Source of the DNA: Aliiroseovarius sediminilitoris
GTDB lineage: Bacteria > Pseudomonadota > Alphaproteobacteria > Rhodobacterales > Rhodobacteraceae
Direction: 5' to 3'
NCBI RefSeq assembly: GCF_900109955.1
Contig: NZ_FOJB01000003.1
Coordinates: 93,843 to 157,842 of the forward strand
Length of the DNA: 64,000 nucleotides
Both the position numbers and the translations under genes were made by a program. The notes beneath the pieces were generated by a model. The model saw only the letters and a list, made by a program, of their open reading frames with translations, had not been told where the DNA came from and ran no database searches. Positions 47,626-57,174 of this stretch are shown here, piece after piece (within the stretch, counting starts at the first letter, position 1; the number at the start of each line of letters is the position of its first letter).

Positions 47626-49188
47626 TTAGTGGCTGGTGCCTTCTTCGAAGGTGATCTTGTTCCAGACGTTGTATTTGCCCGAAGGCTTGCGCATCGGCAA
47701 GCGTTTCACGATCTCAAGCGTTTTGGCGTCATAAACCAGAACTTCGCCATCGTCTTCCCAGACGGACACCAGTGCGCGGCTGCCATCCTTGGTAAACTCG
47801 ACATGTGCGACCGTTGCGCCCGGCACGGGTTGCAGGGTGCGCACGATCTCAAGCGATTGTTTGTCGATGATATGAATCTTGTCCTTGTTCGGCCCGAAGA
47901 ACACATCGGCCCAGACATAGGGCGAATTCTTGTGGCTGCGCATGAAGAAGCCCGGCCCTTCGGTGGTGATCCGCTTGACGGTTTTCCAGCTGTTCATGTC
48001 GATCACCGACACCACGCCTTCTTTCAGGTGCGGGGTCGCCATGACCTTGGTGTCATTCCAGTCCCATGTAATGCCGGATCCAAGGTGAGGCATCCCCGGC
48101 AAGTCCAGGTCGGCCACTTTCTGGCCAATCACAAGGTCGATGACCAAGCCATCTTCGCCTTTGCGGGAGGCGCCCATGATATGTTCGTATTTCTGATCGA
48201 AGAAGAAATCGTCCAGATAATCGGGCGTGGTGATCTTGCGGATCGGGAAGGGTGTGTCCTGCCTGGTCGGGCCTTCGATGCGCCAATCATGGGTGAAGCC
48301 CGCAGCAAACAATCCCATGTCGGGGTTGTCGCTATAGGACACTTCCCAGATTTCCGGCACGTCTTTCAGCGCCAGCACGAAACTTTCGCGCGGTGGGGCC
48401 TGATAGACGGCCGACACCCGGCTGGGCGTGCCGTCCTTGCCCACAACCTCGTGCACCTCGGCGACCGACAAATCATCGGTGGACAGGATGGTCAGCGTGT
48501 TGGGCAGGTAGTTCGCCACCGCCAGCCATTTCCCATCGCCTGACATGGCAATGTTTCGGCTGTTCAGACCGGCCCGCACGCGGCCCACCTGTTTCAGGGC
48601 GTAGATGTCGTATTTCTGCACCCAGCCATCGCGCGACATGATGAACACGAACTTGCCGTCGGGGGTGAACTTGGGTCCGCCATGCACGGCAAAGGGGGTT
48701 TCGAACCGGTCCAGAACCTCGAACGTGTCGCCATCCAGGACCGAGACGTGGTGATCGCCCGTTTCCACCACCAGCGTGATGTTCATCGGGTCCGACGGCC
48801 AGACCGGCGCACCCACCGGCGCGTAATCTTCATCCATCACGCGGCTGGCCATGATCTCGGGTTCAGTCCAAGGCGGAATGACATCCAGCGGCGTATTCAG
48901 ATAGGCGGCGAGTTCGGCAATTTGTTCACCCGACAGCTCTTCGCCATAGGCGGGCATCTGGGTGGTGACGCGGCCATCGCGGATTACCGCCTCGATCTTC
49001 GGGCCGCGCATTCGGGCCAGTGTTTCGGGAATCAAGGCCGGACCTTGCGCACCCAGCCGGTTATCGGCGTGGCATTCGGCGCAATAGTCCTGATAATCCT
49101 GCGCCGGATCGGCGCTTGCCGCGAAAGGCAGGGCGGTCAGGGCTGCCGCCAGCGCAAGAGCTTTAGAAAAACTGGTGTTTCGGGTCAT
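47626..49188 (-). CDS. nirN: NirN, haem d1 biogenesis cytochrome (cd1-like)
   Basis: A 520-residue periplasmic protein with a signal peptide, an N-terminal cytochrome c domain (CAECH) and an eight-bladed propeller like NirS. It is the NirN dihydro-haem d1 dehydrogenase, the last enzyme of d1 synthesis. ATG 49188 begins [26 protein letters not shown]. Its start overlaps the end of nirJ by 26 bp. Confidence 0.9.
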   Translation of the reverse strand: MTRNTSFSKALALAAALTALPFAASADPAQDYQDYCAECHADNRLGAQGPALIPETLARMRGPKIEAVIRDGRVTTQMPAYGEELSGEQIAELAAYLNTPLDVIPPWTEPEIMASRVMDEDYAPVGAPVWPSDPMNITLVVETGDHHVSVLDGDTFEVLDRFETPFAVHGGPKFTPDGKFVFIMSRDGWVQKYDIYALKQVGRVRAGLNSRNIAMSGDGKWLAVANYLPNTLTILSTDDLSVAEVHEVVGKDGTPSRVSAVYQAPPRESFVLALKDVPEIWEVSYSDNPDMGLFAAGFTHDWRIEGPTRQDTPFPIRKITTPDYLDDFFFDQKYEHIMGASRKGEDGLVIDLVIGQKVADLDLPGMPHLGSGITWDWNDTKVMATPHLKEGVVSVIDMNSWKTVKRITTEGPGFFMRSHKNSPYVWADVFFGPNKDKIHIIDKQSLEIVRTLQPVPGATVAHVEFTKDGSRALVSVWEDDGEVLVYDAKTLEIVKRLPMRKPSGKYNVWNKITFEEGTSH

Positions 49189-50377
49189 TGCTTTTGCCTC
49201 GGAAGGGGGTGACTTCAAGCCGGTCGGCATCGGTCACGCCGATTTCGTCATTCGTCAGATAGCAGGCCGGATCTTCGGCCCACGGATCGCCCGTCACCTG
49301 CAACGCGCGGATGCGGGTGTTGCCGCCGCAGACATCCTTGATCGCGCAGGCGCCACACCGACCTTTCAGCGGGCGGGGCCGGGTGCGCAGGGTGGCAAGC
49401 ATCGGGTCATCGCCGGTCCACAGTTGGGAAAACGGCGTGTCCTTCACATTGCCGACGGTGTAGTCGGACCAATATGTGTCGGGGTGAACCTTGCCCAGAA
49501 AGTCGATATTGGCGACCCCCATGCCCGAGGAGTTGCCGCCCCAGGCCACAAGATGTTCGCGCAGATGGGCGACTTTCTCGGCGTCAAAATTCTCGGCCGC
49601 CCATTGCAGGAAATAGCCGGCATCGGCATCATTGTTGCCGGTGACAATGTCCAACTGCCGCCCGCCCGACGCGCTTTCCCACGCGCGGTCGATCAGCATA
49701 TCCATGCCCTTGCGGGTCATCAAATGGTGCGCATCTTCGCCCCGGTTCTTGTCGCCGCGACCGGCATAGACAAGGTGGGACAGGTAGAATTTATCAACCC
49801 CTTCGTCATCGCAGAGTTTCAGAAGATCGGGCAGATGGTGCTGCGTGCCTTCGGTGAGGCAAAAGCGCAGGCCAACGCGAACGTCACGCTTTTTCAGCTC
49901 GCGCACACCGCGCACGGCATCGTCAAAGGCACCATCCACGCCGCGGAACCAGTCGTTGGTTTCGCCAATCCCGTCGATCGAGATGCCGACATAGTTGAAC
50001 CCGATCTCGGCCACCTGATCGGCGGTCTCGCCATGGATCTTGGTGCCGTTGGTGGACAGGGCCAGAACGCGTGTCAGCTTGCGGGCGCGCTTTGCCAGTG
50101 GGAACAGATAGGGGCTGTCCAGCGGCTCGCCGCCTGACAGGATGATCGCGGGAACCTTGAATTGGCCGAGGTCCTCCAACGTGTCCATCGCTTGCGCTTC
50201 AGACAGTTCGCCGGGGAAATTCACGTCTGCCGACACCGTGTAGCAGTGACGGCATTTCAGGTTGCAGCGGCGCGTCAGGTTCCAGATCACCACGGGTTTC
50301 ACCATCCCGTCGCCCCGGCGCTGGCGCACGGGGGTGGGTTTGGCAAGTTGGTGCATGTATTCGGTCAGGCGGAACAT
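49163..50377 (-). CDS. nirJ: NirJ, radical SAM haem d1 synthase
   Basis: A 404-residue radical SAM protein with CNLKCRHC at the N-terminus and a C-terminal SPASM-like cysteine cluster ([18 protein letters not shown]). It replaces two propionates of didecarboxysiroheme with oxo groups. It follows nirH after 1 bp. Confidence 0.94.
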   Translation of the reverse strand: MFRLTEYMHQLAKPTPVRQRRGDGMVKPVVIWNLTRRCNLKCRHCYTVSADVNFPGELSEAQAMDTLEDLGQFKVPAIILSGGEPLDSPYLFPLAKRARKLTRVLALSTNGTKIHGETADQVAEIGFNYVGISIDGIGETNDWFRGVDGAFDDAVRGVRELKKRDVRVGLRFCLTEGTQHHLPDLLKLCDDEGVDKFYLSHLVYAGRGDKNRGEDAHHLMTRKGMDMLIDRAWESASGGRQLDIVTGNNDADAGYFLQWAAENFDAEKVAHLREHLVAWGGNSSGMGVANIDFLGKVHPDTYWSDYTVGNVKDTPFSQLWTGDDPMLATLRTRPRPLKGRCGACAIKDVCGGNTRIRALQVTGDPWAEDPACYLTNDEIGVTDADRLEVTPFRGKSNDPKHQFF

Positions 50378-50378
50378 A

Positions 50379-50867
50379 TCAGCCCCCTTTCTTGCGAAGC
50401 CGAAGCCCCGTCTTTTTCAGAATGCGAGTGGAATAAAGCGTGTCCGAGCCGCGCAGCGCATCGCCCAGAAGCTCGACGATCTGCTGGCGCTTTTCCTCGA
50501 CCTCGTCGCGCGATGATCCGTGGACCATGGCAAACAGGTTATAGGGCCAGTCGGGCAGCGCGCGCGGGCGTTCATAGCTGTGGGTGACGAAGGGCAGTGC
50601 GCCGATCTTGGGGCCGACTTCGGCCAGCACCGCGTCATCCACATCCCAAACGGTCATGCCATTGGCGGTCATGCCCAGTTTGTAATGGTTTGGCGCTGCG
50701 GCGATACGGCGGATGACGCCGCTTTCCTTCATCGCGGCAAGGCGGGCGGTCAGGTCGGACTCCGCCAGCCCCAGTTTCTTGGCCACTTCGGCGTAGGGGG
50801 CAGGGACCAGCGGCAGGCCGGATTGCAGCGCTTCGATGATCGCGCGGTCTGTTGCGTCAATGCTCAT
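50379..50867 (-). CDS. nirH: NirH, siroheme decarboxylase subunit (AsnC-like)
   Basis: A 162-residue Lrp/AsnC-like protein; the [20 protein letters not shown] block and C-terminal [11 protein letters not shown] are typical of NirH. It overlaps nirG by 4 bp. NirDL, G and H together decarboxylate siroheme; they are not regulators in this context. Confidence 0.88.
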   Translation of the reverse strand: MSIDATDRAIIEALQSGLPLVPAPYAEVAKKLGLAESDLTARLAAMKESGVIRRIAAAPNHYKLGMTANGMTVWDVDDAVLAEVGPKIGALPFVTHSYERPRALPDWPYNLFAMVHGSSRDEVEEKRQQIVELLGDALRGSDTLYSTRILKKTGLRLRKKGG

Positions 50868-51316
50868 GCCGCCACCCTGAAGCCGATGAAGAATTCCTGA
50901 AGTTTCGGGAAGCGGAACACGGGCAGGCCGGTTTCATCCTCGATCTGGTCGGCGATGTCGGCGATGCCTTCGGGTGTTTCACAAGCCAGCACGAACCACA
51001 TGTTCAGCTTGTGGGTGCGTTCATAGTTGTGGGCCACTTCCGGGTGCGCGTTCACTTGGTCGCACACTGCGTCAAACCGGTCGGCGGGCACATTCATGGC
51101 GCACAGGCAGAACGCCCCGCCCATGGCGGCGGCGTCAAAGAACGGGCCGAAGCGGGTCAGGACGCCGGAGGTGCGCAGGGCGCAGACACGGTCCAGCAGA
51201 GCCTGTTCCGTCAGACCAAGTTTCTCGGCCAACGGCGCGAAGGGGCGGTGATCCAACGGCAGGTCGTCTTGCAGGGCGTTGACCAGTGCGCGGTCGATAT
51301 CGTCAAGGGCGGTCAT
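50864..51316 (-). CDS. nirG: NirG, siroheme decarboxylase subunit (AsnC-like)
   Basis: A 150-residue AsnC-like protein with IDRALVNALQDDLPLDHRPFAPLAEKLGL at the start and HNYERTHKLNMWFVLA in the core. The ATG at 51316 overlaps the stop of nirDL (ATGA). The longer open frame to 51475 lies within nirDL and is ignored. Confidence 0.88.
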   Translation of the reverse strand: MTALDDIDRALVNALQDDLPLDHRPFAPLAEKLGLTEQALLDRVCALRTSGVLTRFGPFFDAAAMGGAFCLCAMNVPADRFDAVCDQVNAHPEVAHNYERTHKLNMWFVLACETPEGIADIADQIEDETGLPVFRFPKLQEFFIGFRVAA

Positions 51317-52311
51317 TCGGCGGCCTCCTTTTCTTTCGCGATCATCGCGCCGGTTTGGCGGAAGCAGCGGGTGGAAAACAGGACCTTGTGCTTGATGTTT
51401 TCCAGTGCGGGCAGGGCGCGGGCTTTCTCCAGCACCGCTATTGCAGCCTCGCGCGATTGGGCGTGGATCATGCAATACAGGCGATAGGGCCAGACATCCG
51501 CGACCGGGCGGCGTTCATAGCACAGTGTGACACCGGGCAGGGCGGCCAGTTGGGTGCCTGCTTCAGGAATGTCGTCTTTGGCCACGTGCCAGACAACCAT
51601 GGCGTTCGACGTCCAGCCCAGCTTTCGGTGGCGCACGATGACACCCAGACGCGACAACACGCCGGCCTCGGTCAAGGCAGTGACGCGCGACAGAACCTGA
51701 GCTTCGCTCTGGCCAAGTTGATCGGCAATCACGGCATAGGGGGCGGGAACCAGGGGCATACCTTTGGTCAGGATGTTCATCAGGGTCTTGTCGCCGTCGC
51801 GGATCGCGGACAGATCCAGCGCCCGTGGGGTGGCGTGCATGACCGGCGTGTCTTGTCCCGCCATCTTGAAGCCAAGGTCGATGTTGAAGGGTTGCACCAA
51901 GCGCAGGTCGATCACCCGCAGCCCGGTGCGTTGAGAAATACGATCAAGCGAGGCGTTCACCGCGTCCCGATCCGGCCCGGTGGCGACGAACCAGATGTTC
52001 CACTGGTCCTCACGCTCGTATGAATGGTTCACGCCGGGGTCTTCGTTGATGATCGCCGCGACCTCTTCTATGCGGGTTTCGGGCGCGGCGACGGCGGCGA
52101 GCGTGGAGGCAGACAGCGTGTTCGGCGCACAGGTCGCGCCAACCCGCGTGATGGTGCCGTTTTCCTGCATGTCCGCCAAGCGGTTCAGCACGTCAATTTC
52201 GCTGGTGCAAAGCGTGTTTGCCAAATGCGCAAATGGGCGCGGGATCGCGGGGAAGTCGCGCTGCCAATCGTCCAGCAGGGCGCGGTCAATGGGATCGGCG
52301 ACCTCTCTCAT
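51313..52311 (-). CDS. nirD: NirDL, fused siroheme decarboxylase subunits
   Basis: A 332-residue protein made of two AsnC-like halves: residues 1-165 (HSYEREDQWNIWFVATG) resemble NirL or NirG, and residues 170-332 (CYERRPVADVWPYRLYCMIHA) resemble NirD. Such fusions occur in Paracoccus. It ends four bases inside nirG and starts 3 bp after nirF. Confidence 0.88.
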   Translation of the reverse strand: MREVADPIDRALLDDWQRDFPAIPRPFAHLANTLCTSEIDVLNRLADMQENGTITRVGATCAPNTLSASTLAAVAAPETRIEEVAAIINEDPGVNHSYEREDQWNIWFVATGPDRDAVNASLDRISQRTGLRVIDLRLVQPFNIDLGFKMAGQDTPVMHATPRALDLSAIRDGDKTLMNILTKGMPLVPAPYAVIADQLGQSEAQVLSRVTALTEAGVLSRLGVIVRHRKLGWTSNAMVVWHVAKDDIPEAGTQLAALPGVTLCYERRPVADVWPYRLYCMIHAQSREAAIAVLEKARALPALENIKHKVLFSTRCFRQTGAMIAKEKEAAE

Positions 52312-52314
52312 AAC

Positions 52315-53466
52315 CTACAGTCCCGTCCGGTGCGCGCGGGCGGTGAAGAAGATGCCTGACGGGCTGTCGGCCTCAATCTCGCGCAGAAGCTCGAAGGTTT
52401 GCGTGTCGTAGACCTTGACCTTGTTTTCGTCGCGCACGCTGATCCAGATTTCGTGACCGCGCGGGGTAAACTCCATGTGCAGCACGGCGGGGCCGGGTTT
52501 GAATTGGTGGATCACCGCTTTCGTTACCGTGTCGATCACCTGAATGGTGTCGTTCATCGGGTGGGCGAAATTGACCCAGACCTGACGGCCATCGGGGCGC
52601 GCCATGGCGAAAACGGGTTGGGAATAGGTCTTGGTGCGGCCGGTTTCCTTTAGCGTCTGGGCGTCGATCCACAGAACCTCGTGGTGGCCCACGGCGGGCA
52701 GCACGAATTCGGACCCGGTCAGTGCCCAGCCTTCAAGGTGGGGCATTTTATAGACCGGCAGTTCCTCCTGTCCGCGACCATAGTTCGGCATGACGCGGAT
52801 CGGTTCGGGATCATCCTCCCACAGGTCCAACGCGGTCAGACCATCTTCGCCAAACAGACCGGTGATATAGGTGCGACCATTGCCTGTGACCAGCGCGTCA
52901 TAGGGGTTTTTGCCCATGTCGGCGATCTTGGTGATCTCAGGCTCGTTGCCGTTTGACATATCGGCAATCCATGTTTCGCCCGTGTCCCACATGGTGAACA
53001 CGAAGCGGCGGCCAGGGATGTCGACAAGCCCGATGGTTTTCGACCCCGTGGGAATGTCCGCCACCAGTTCCAGCGTATCGGCGTCAAAGACACGGACGCC
53101 GCCGGGTTCATAGTTTGACACGGCGACCAATTTGCCGTCGTCAGAAATTGCCCCGCCGATCGAGTTGCCGCCCTGCACCACGCGGTTGGCGATCTTGCGT
53201 TCGACGATATCGACCTTGGTCAGCCCGCCGTCACGGCCAAACACATAGGCGAACCGTTCATCGGGCGAATAGACCAGCGAGGCATGGGACAGATCGCCCA
53301 GGCCTTCGATGCGGGCCAGCGATGCGCGGTCGGATTGATCGACCAGCAGGACCGAACCTTTGGCCCGTTCGATCACCAGCCCCAGATCGCCCGTGGCAAT
53401 GGTGTCGGAAAGCGCCGCAGTGCCAAGGGTGGTGGCCAGCGCAAGGGCGGAAATCAGCGTTTTCAT
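52315..53466 (-). CDS. nirF: NirF, haem d1 biogenesis protein
   Basis: A 383-residue propeller protein with a signal peptide (MKTLISALALATTLGTAALS), related to the d1 domain of NirS but without a cytochrome c domain. It is needed for d1 formation in the periplasm. It overlaps nirC by 4 bp. Confidence 0.92.
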   Translation of the reverse strand: MKTLISALALATTLGTAALSDTIATGDLGLVIERAKGSVLLVDQSDRASLARIEGLGDLSHASLVYSPDERFAYVFGRDGGLTKVDIVERKIANRVVQGGNSIGGAISDDGKLVAVSNYEPGGVRVFDADTLELVADIPTGSKTIGLVDIPGRRFVFTMWDTGETWIADMSNGNEPEITKIADMGKNPYDALVTGNGRTYITGLFGEDGLTALDLWEDDPEPIRVMPNYGRGQEELPVYKMPHLEGWALTGSEFVLPAVGHHEVLWIDAQTLKETGRTKTYSQPVFAMARPDGRQVWVNFAHPMNDTIQVIDTVTKAVIHQFKPGPAVLHMEFTPRGHEIWISVRDENKVKVYDTQTFELLREIEADSPSGIFFTARAHRTGL

Positions 53467-53768
53467 TCGGTGTCGCCTTTCAGAAGATAGTCAGCGATCC
53501 ATGCGGCCTCGGCCTCGGAAATCAGCGGGCGCCAAGGGGGCATGGCGGTGTCGGGGATGCCGTCGAGGATCACCGATTGCAGAACCTCCGGGTCATAATG
53601 CTCGATGGTCTCGGGGCGGATGTCCGGCCCCAACCCGCCTTTCAGGGTCAACCCATGACAAGATCCGCAATCCTGTTGCACCAGACGCGTCAGGGCGATG
53701 GGGTCAATCGGCGCTTCGCCCGCATGGGCGGCACCTGACAGAAGAAGAAGGGCCAGAAGGCTACGCAT
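53463..53768 (-). CDS. nirC: NirC, small cytochrome c
   Basis: A 101-residue monohaem cytochrome with a signal peptide (MRSLLALLLLSGAAHA) and CGSCH. It probably passes electrons for d1 maturation or to NirS. ATG 53768 overlaps the end of nirE (53761). Confidence 0.88.
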   Translation of the reverse strand: MRSLLALLLLSGAAHAGEAPIDPIALTRLVQQDCGSCHGLTLKGGLGPDIRPETIEHYDPEVLQSVILDGIPDTAMPPWRPLISEAEAAWIADYLLKGDTE

Positions 53769-54525
53769 GGGCGGCGAGCTCTGGCGCGGGATCGAACCGG
53801 GCGGCGTCATAAAGCGACACGACCTTGCCGATGATGAACAGGGTGGGGGGCTTCAGCCCGGCGCGCCGGGCATCCTGTGCCACGTGATCGAGGGTCGAGA
53901 TCATGCGCGCCTCGTCAGGTGTTGACGCGCGCGAGATTGCCAGGACAGGCGTGTTGCCCGGCAGGCCTTCGGTCATCAGGCCCACGGCGATCTGGCCGAT
54001 ATTGGCCACGCCCATGTAAACGACAAGCGTCGTGTCGGGGTTGGCCAGGCATTTCCAGTCAAGATCCAGCACGCCATCCGCCTGTCGGTGGCCGGTGACA
54101 TATTGCACGCCGGTGGCCAGACCCCGATGGGTCAGCGGCACGCCGGTCACACTGGACGCACCCTGGGCTGCGGTGATGCCGGGGGCGTATTGGACTTCGA
54201 CCCCTTGCGAGACGGCATAGCCCGCCTCTTCCGAGCCGCGCCCGAAGATCAGCGGGTCGCCCCCCTTCAGACGCGCCACGGTAAGACCGGCGCGCGCCTT
54301 TTCGACCAGAATCTCGTTGATCCGGTTTTGCGGCACCGTATGACATTTCGAGGCTTTGCCGACGAAAATCATCTGTGCATCGGGCGGGGCCATCGCGACG
54401 ATGTCATCGGACACCAGCCGGTCGTAAACCACCACGTCAGCCTCGTTCAGCATACGGATGGCTTTCATGGTCATCAGCTCGGGGTCTCCGGGTCCTGCGC
54501 CAATCAGATAGATTTTGCCGGTCAT
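53761..54525 (-). CDS. nirE: NirE, uroporphyrinogen-III C-methyltransferase
   Basis: A 254-residue SAM-dependent methyltransferase (SUMT) that makes precorrin-2 for haem d1. It has YLIGAGPGDPELMTMKA, VVYDRLVS, ARLKGGDPLIFGRGSEE and TGVPLTHRGLATGVQYVTGH. No NAD-dehydrogenase/ferrochelatase domain is fused, so precorrin-2 must be oxidised and loaded with iron by other enzymes. First gene of the nirECFDGHJN operon. Confidence 0.93.
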   Translation of the reverse strand: MTGKIYLIGAGPGDPELMTMKAIRMLNEADVVVYDRLVSDDIVAMAPPDAQMIFVGKASKCHTVPQNRINEILVEKARAGLTVARLKGGDPLIFGRGSEEAGYAVSQGVEVQYAPGITAAQGASSVTGVPLTHRGLATGVQYVTGHRQADGVLDLDWKCLANPDTTLVVYMGVANIGQIAVGLMTEGLPGNTPVLAISRASTPDEARMISTLDHVAQDARRAGLKPPTLFIIGKVVSLYDAARFDPAPELAAHA

Positions 54526-54675
54526 ATCGTGTCTCGCTCGTCCTATGGATGGCTGGAAGCCAGATACCCGAGGAGCGTGACAGCATCGAACATGCGCCAG
54601 AAGACAGACATCGCCAGCGGGTGAGGCTTGGGCCGGTTTGTAAGGCTAAAATGGCCCGTCCGGTGATCTGCTTCC

Positions 54676-54689
54676 TTGATCTAAGTTAA
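54676..54689. promoter_or_regulatory. FNR-type box upstream of nirE
   Basis: TTGATCTAAGTTAA has a perfect left half and one mismatch (TTAA for TCAA) in the right. It lies in the 233-bp gap before nirE, centred 157 bp from its ATG. Confidence 0.5.
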
Positions 54690-54758
54690 GGCGCAGCCAA
54701 TTAACCGCGCCCTTTTTCATGTCAAAAAAGGTATAAAACAATCAGTGGGTTGTGCCGA

Positions 54759-55175
54759 CTACTCGTCGGTCACAGTGACCATACCGATCATTTTTTGCGT
54801 TTCCCAATGTGGACCACAAAGATATTGCTGCTCGCCTGCGGTCAGAAAGGTGAATTCGACGCTTTCTTCGGGGAAGGCGCGGTCGCTTTCGGGTTGGTCA
54901 GGCAGAATCACACTGTGGCTGGTGCGCTTGTCGACATTGACCCAGCGCACGGTCGTGCCGACGGGCACGGACAGATTGCCGGGGCAGAAGTTATACTTGT
55001 ACATCTTGACGATGGTAACGCCTTCGGCCTCGGAAGAAGGGGCGCCAAACAGTTCGACATATCGGTCTTCGGCTTCGGCACAAAGCTCGGTTTTGTCTTC
55101 ATCTGCGAAAACGGGAAACGCCGTGGAAAGCACGGCGGCAGAGGACAGGGCAAGTGCATGAACAGAGCGTTTCAT
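54759..55175 (-). CDS. Cupredoxin-domain electron carrier
   Basis: A 138-residue periplasmic blue-copper-like protein. A signal peptide (MKRSVHALALSSAAVLSTAFPVFA) is followed by a cupredoxin fold with putative type 1 ligands H87 (RTSHSVI), C120 and H123 (YLCGPHWE) and M129 or M132. It sits between nirT and nirE and could donate electrons to NirS or NorC, as pseudoazurin does. Two additional cysteines (C32, C64) may form a disulphide. The closest family is not certain. Confidence 0.8.
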   Translation of the reverse strand: MKRSVHALALSSAAVLSTAFPVFADEDKTELCAEAEDRYVELFGAPSSEAEGVTIVKMYKYNFCPGNLSVPVGTTVRWVNVDKRTSHSVILPDQPESDRAFPEESVEFTFLTAGEQQYLCGPHWETQKMIGMVTVTDE

Positions 55176-55205
55176 AAGCGTTCCTTTCTGAGCCTCGGGG
55201 AAAGA

Positions 55206-55234
55206 CGCTGCGGCTGGTTGAGGCAGCCGCAGCG
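55206..55234 (-). terminator. Perfect 11-bp hairpin after the nirT fusion gene
   Basis: CGCTGCGGCTG (55206-55216) and CAGCCGCAGCG (55224-55234) with a 7-nt loop, 6 nt past the stop codon. Followed on the - strand by a short T-rich stretch (TCTTTC). Probable terminator or mRNA-end hairpin. Confidence 0.6.
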
Positions 55235-55240
55235 CAGTTC

Positions 55241-57070
55241 TTATTGTTTGACCACGTTAATCGTGGCTTCTGGATTGTCCAGTGCAAGGCTGGTGTCCAG
55301 CGTCACATGGTGGAAACGTGCCGCCGCATAGTCGTCATGGATCGCAAAGCCGACCGTGTAGGTCTTGCCAGCTTCCAGAGCGACATCGCCTTCGCCACCC
55401 ATCAAGGGCCGCGAGAACGTGACGGTCCACATGCCATCGGCACCCAGGTTGGCTTCGGCGGCCATATCGCCGTCGTTCACCACGCGGCGATCCAGCAGAT
55501 AGCCGTTTTCAGAGGAACCATCCGCATAGACGCGCATCAGGTCCAGGAAAGTGCCATCGGCCAAGAGCTGATCGATCTCGGCGGGATCTTTCACCTTGTC
55601 CCATCCACCCAACGGTTTGTCGCCGCGGCCTTTCAGCTCGATCTCTGTGCGGCTTTCAGCCAGATACTTGGTGATGGTTTGTTCGGCCTGAAGCTGCGTG
55701 GCGATGTCGCCGCTGGCGGCAATCGCGTCCGCACCCGGGTCGAAGGGCATATAGGTGTTGTCAGCGTGACAGCTTGCCCAGCAGCCCACTTGCTCACCCA
55801 TCTCGATCCCTGTTCCGGTGATCATCATACCAACCTTGATCTGGTTGTCCGGGTCCATCTTGCCACCGTCCACAAACGGAACGGGGTTGTGTTCGGCATT
55901 CATCCATTGCAGGCGGAAATAGACGTTCTCGTCGTCATATGCGGCCTTCAAGGTGGCGGCGATCGTGCCGCGTTTGCCGGGGATGGGGGTCGGCTCAAGC
56001 CCGCCTTCGTCCGAACCGGTGACAATCTTGTTGCCGATGGTTTCCAGTTCCTTCGCGTGACAGGTGGAACACTGGTCGCCGCCTTTGGTCAGCGGGCGTG
56101 CGCCGCCGTGATTGCGACCGTTTTGCACCCATTCGAACGAGGCCTGGCCCGGATAGAACAGCGTCAGGTCAGACGATGCGACAGCGTCCCAATCGACATT
56201 CGCCCCAACCGTGCCACCAGCACTTGCACCGTCGGATGCACCCGCGTCACCGCCTGCCGATCCGTCCGTGGCAGAGCCTGACATTTCGGCTTCAACCTTG
56301 GCGCGTTCATCTGCACGAGCGGCTTCGACGGCGGCTGTTACACGGGCGCGGGCGGCTTCGGCCTCGGCCTTGCGGGCGGTTTCTTCCTCGGCTTCCGTCG
56401 CTTCTATTCGGGCAAGGCTGTCCAGATAGGCCTGCGGCACTTCACGTATGAATTTCGGGTTCGGCGCTTCCAGCGCTTCCAGATACCCTTCTTCGGCGCG
56501 GTCGCGTAGATCCGAGTGTGCGATGCCTTTGTGGCAGTCGATACAGGTCTGCCCGGTTTCCATCGCGTTCAGGTGTTGCTGACGGGCGCGCGGGGCCTGG
56601 AATTCCGGCATCATCGACTGGAAGTCGTGACAGTTTCGGCATTCCCGGCTATCGGAGTTTTTCATCCTTTCCCATTCGTTCATTGCCAATTTCAGTCGTT
56701 TGGCTTCGAACTTCTCTTCGGTGTTGATGGTCCCGATCATCTTGCCCCAAAGCTCTTTCGAAGCTTTGATCTTGCGGATCATCTTGTGGGTCCAGTCCTT
56801 CGGCACGTGACAGTCGGAACACACCGCGCCCACGCCCGAGCGGTTCACGTCGTGAATCGTGCCCTGGTATTCCTGATAGACGAAATCTTCCATTTCGTGG
56901 CAGGAAATACAGAATTCCTTGGTGTTTGTGGCTTCCATGGCGGTATTGAAACCACCCCAGAAGATGATACCGGCGACAAAGACGCCTAGAATCCCGGCAA
57001 GCGGCATTCCCCACAGGAAATACCGCCGCCAGATTGGCTTTTTCGGGTCGCTACCGTTGGTCTGGGGCAT
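55241..57070 (-). CDS. nirT: NirT-type multihaem cytochrome fused to an ethylbenzene-dehydrogenase-like haem domain
   Basis: A 609-residue membrane-anchored cytochrome. Residues 1-200 form a NapC/NirT quinol dehydrogenase: a helix (about 18-40), then CISCH, CSDCH, CRNCH and CIDCH. Residues about 210-290 are an Ala/Glu/Gly-rich linker. The C-terminal 320 residues carry CSTCH and a CX3CH motif (CWASCH) in a domain like the gamma subunit of ethylbenzene dehydrogenase. Normal NirT has about 200 residues, so this is a fusion. It lies between the nirS terminator and the cupredoxin gene and probably feeds electrons from quinol to NirS. Confidence 0.85.
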   Translation of the reverse strand: MPQTNGSDPKKPIWRRYFLWGMPLAGILGVFVAGIIFWGGFNTAMEATNTKEFCISCHEMEDFVYQEYQGTIHDVNRSGVGAVCSDCHVPKDWTHKMIRKIKASKELWGKMIGTINTEEKFEAKRLKLAMNEWERMKNSDSRECRNCHDFQSMMPEFQAPRARQQHLNAMETGQTCIDCHKGIAHSDLRDRAEEGYLEALEAPNPKFIREVPQAYLDSLARIEATEAEEETARKAEAEAARARVTAAVEAARADERAKVEAEMSGSATDGSAGGDAGASDGASAGGTVGANVDWDAVASSDLTLFYPGQASFEWVQNGRNHGGARPLTKGGDQCSTCHAKELETIGNKIVTGSDEGGLEPTPIPGKRGTIAATLKAAYDDENVYFRLQWMNAEHNPVPFVDGGKMDPDNQIKVGMMITGTGIEMGEQVGCWASCHADNTYMPFDPGADAIAASGDIATQLQAEQTITKYLAESRTEIELKGRGDKPLGGWDKVKDPAEIDQLLADGTFLDLMRVYADGSSENGYLLDRRVVNDGDMAAEANLGADGMWTVTFSRPLMGGEGDVALEAGKTYTVGFAIHDDYAAARFHHVTLDTSLALDNPEATINVVKQ

Positions 57071-57128
57071 GTCCAGGCTCCGTTCTGGCTTCGTGTTTGG
57101 TCCGTGTTCAGACCTGCTTATCAGAAAA

Positions 57129-57151
57129 GGGGCGGGCGCTGTGCCCGCCCC
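57129..57151 (-). terminator. Intrinsic terminator of nirS
   Basis: GGGGCGGGC (57129-57137) pairs perfectly with GCCCGCCCC (57143-57151) around a 5-nt loop. On the - strand it is followed by TTTTC. It lies 24 nt beyond the nirS stop and separates nirS from nirT. Confidence 0.75.
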
Positions 57152-57174
57152 CCTGGGTTCGTTTCAACTCACCG

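Noticed and set aside
50379..52311. Three AsnC/Lrp-like genes as transcription regulators
   Set aside because: They are in the haem d1 operon in the order NirDL-G-H and carry the motifs of siroheme decarboxylase subunits.
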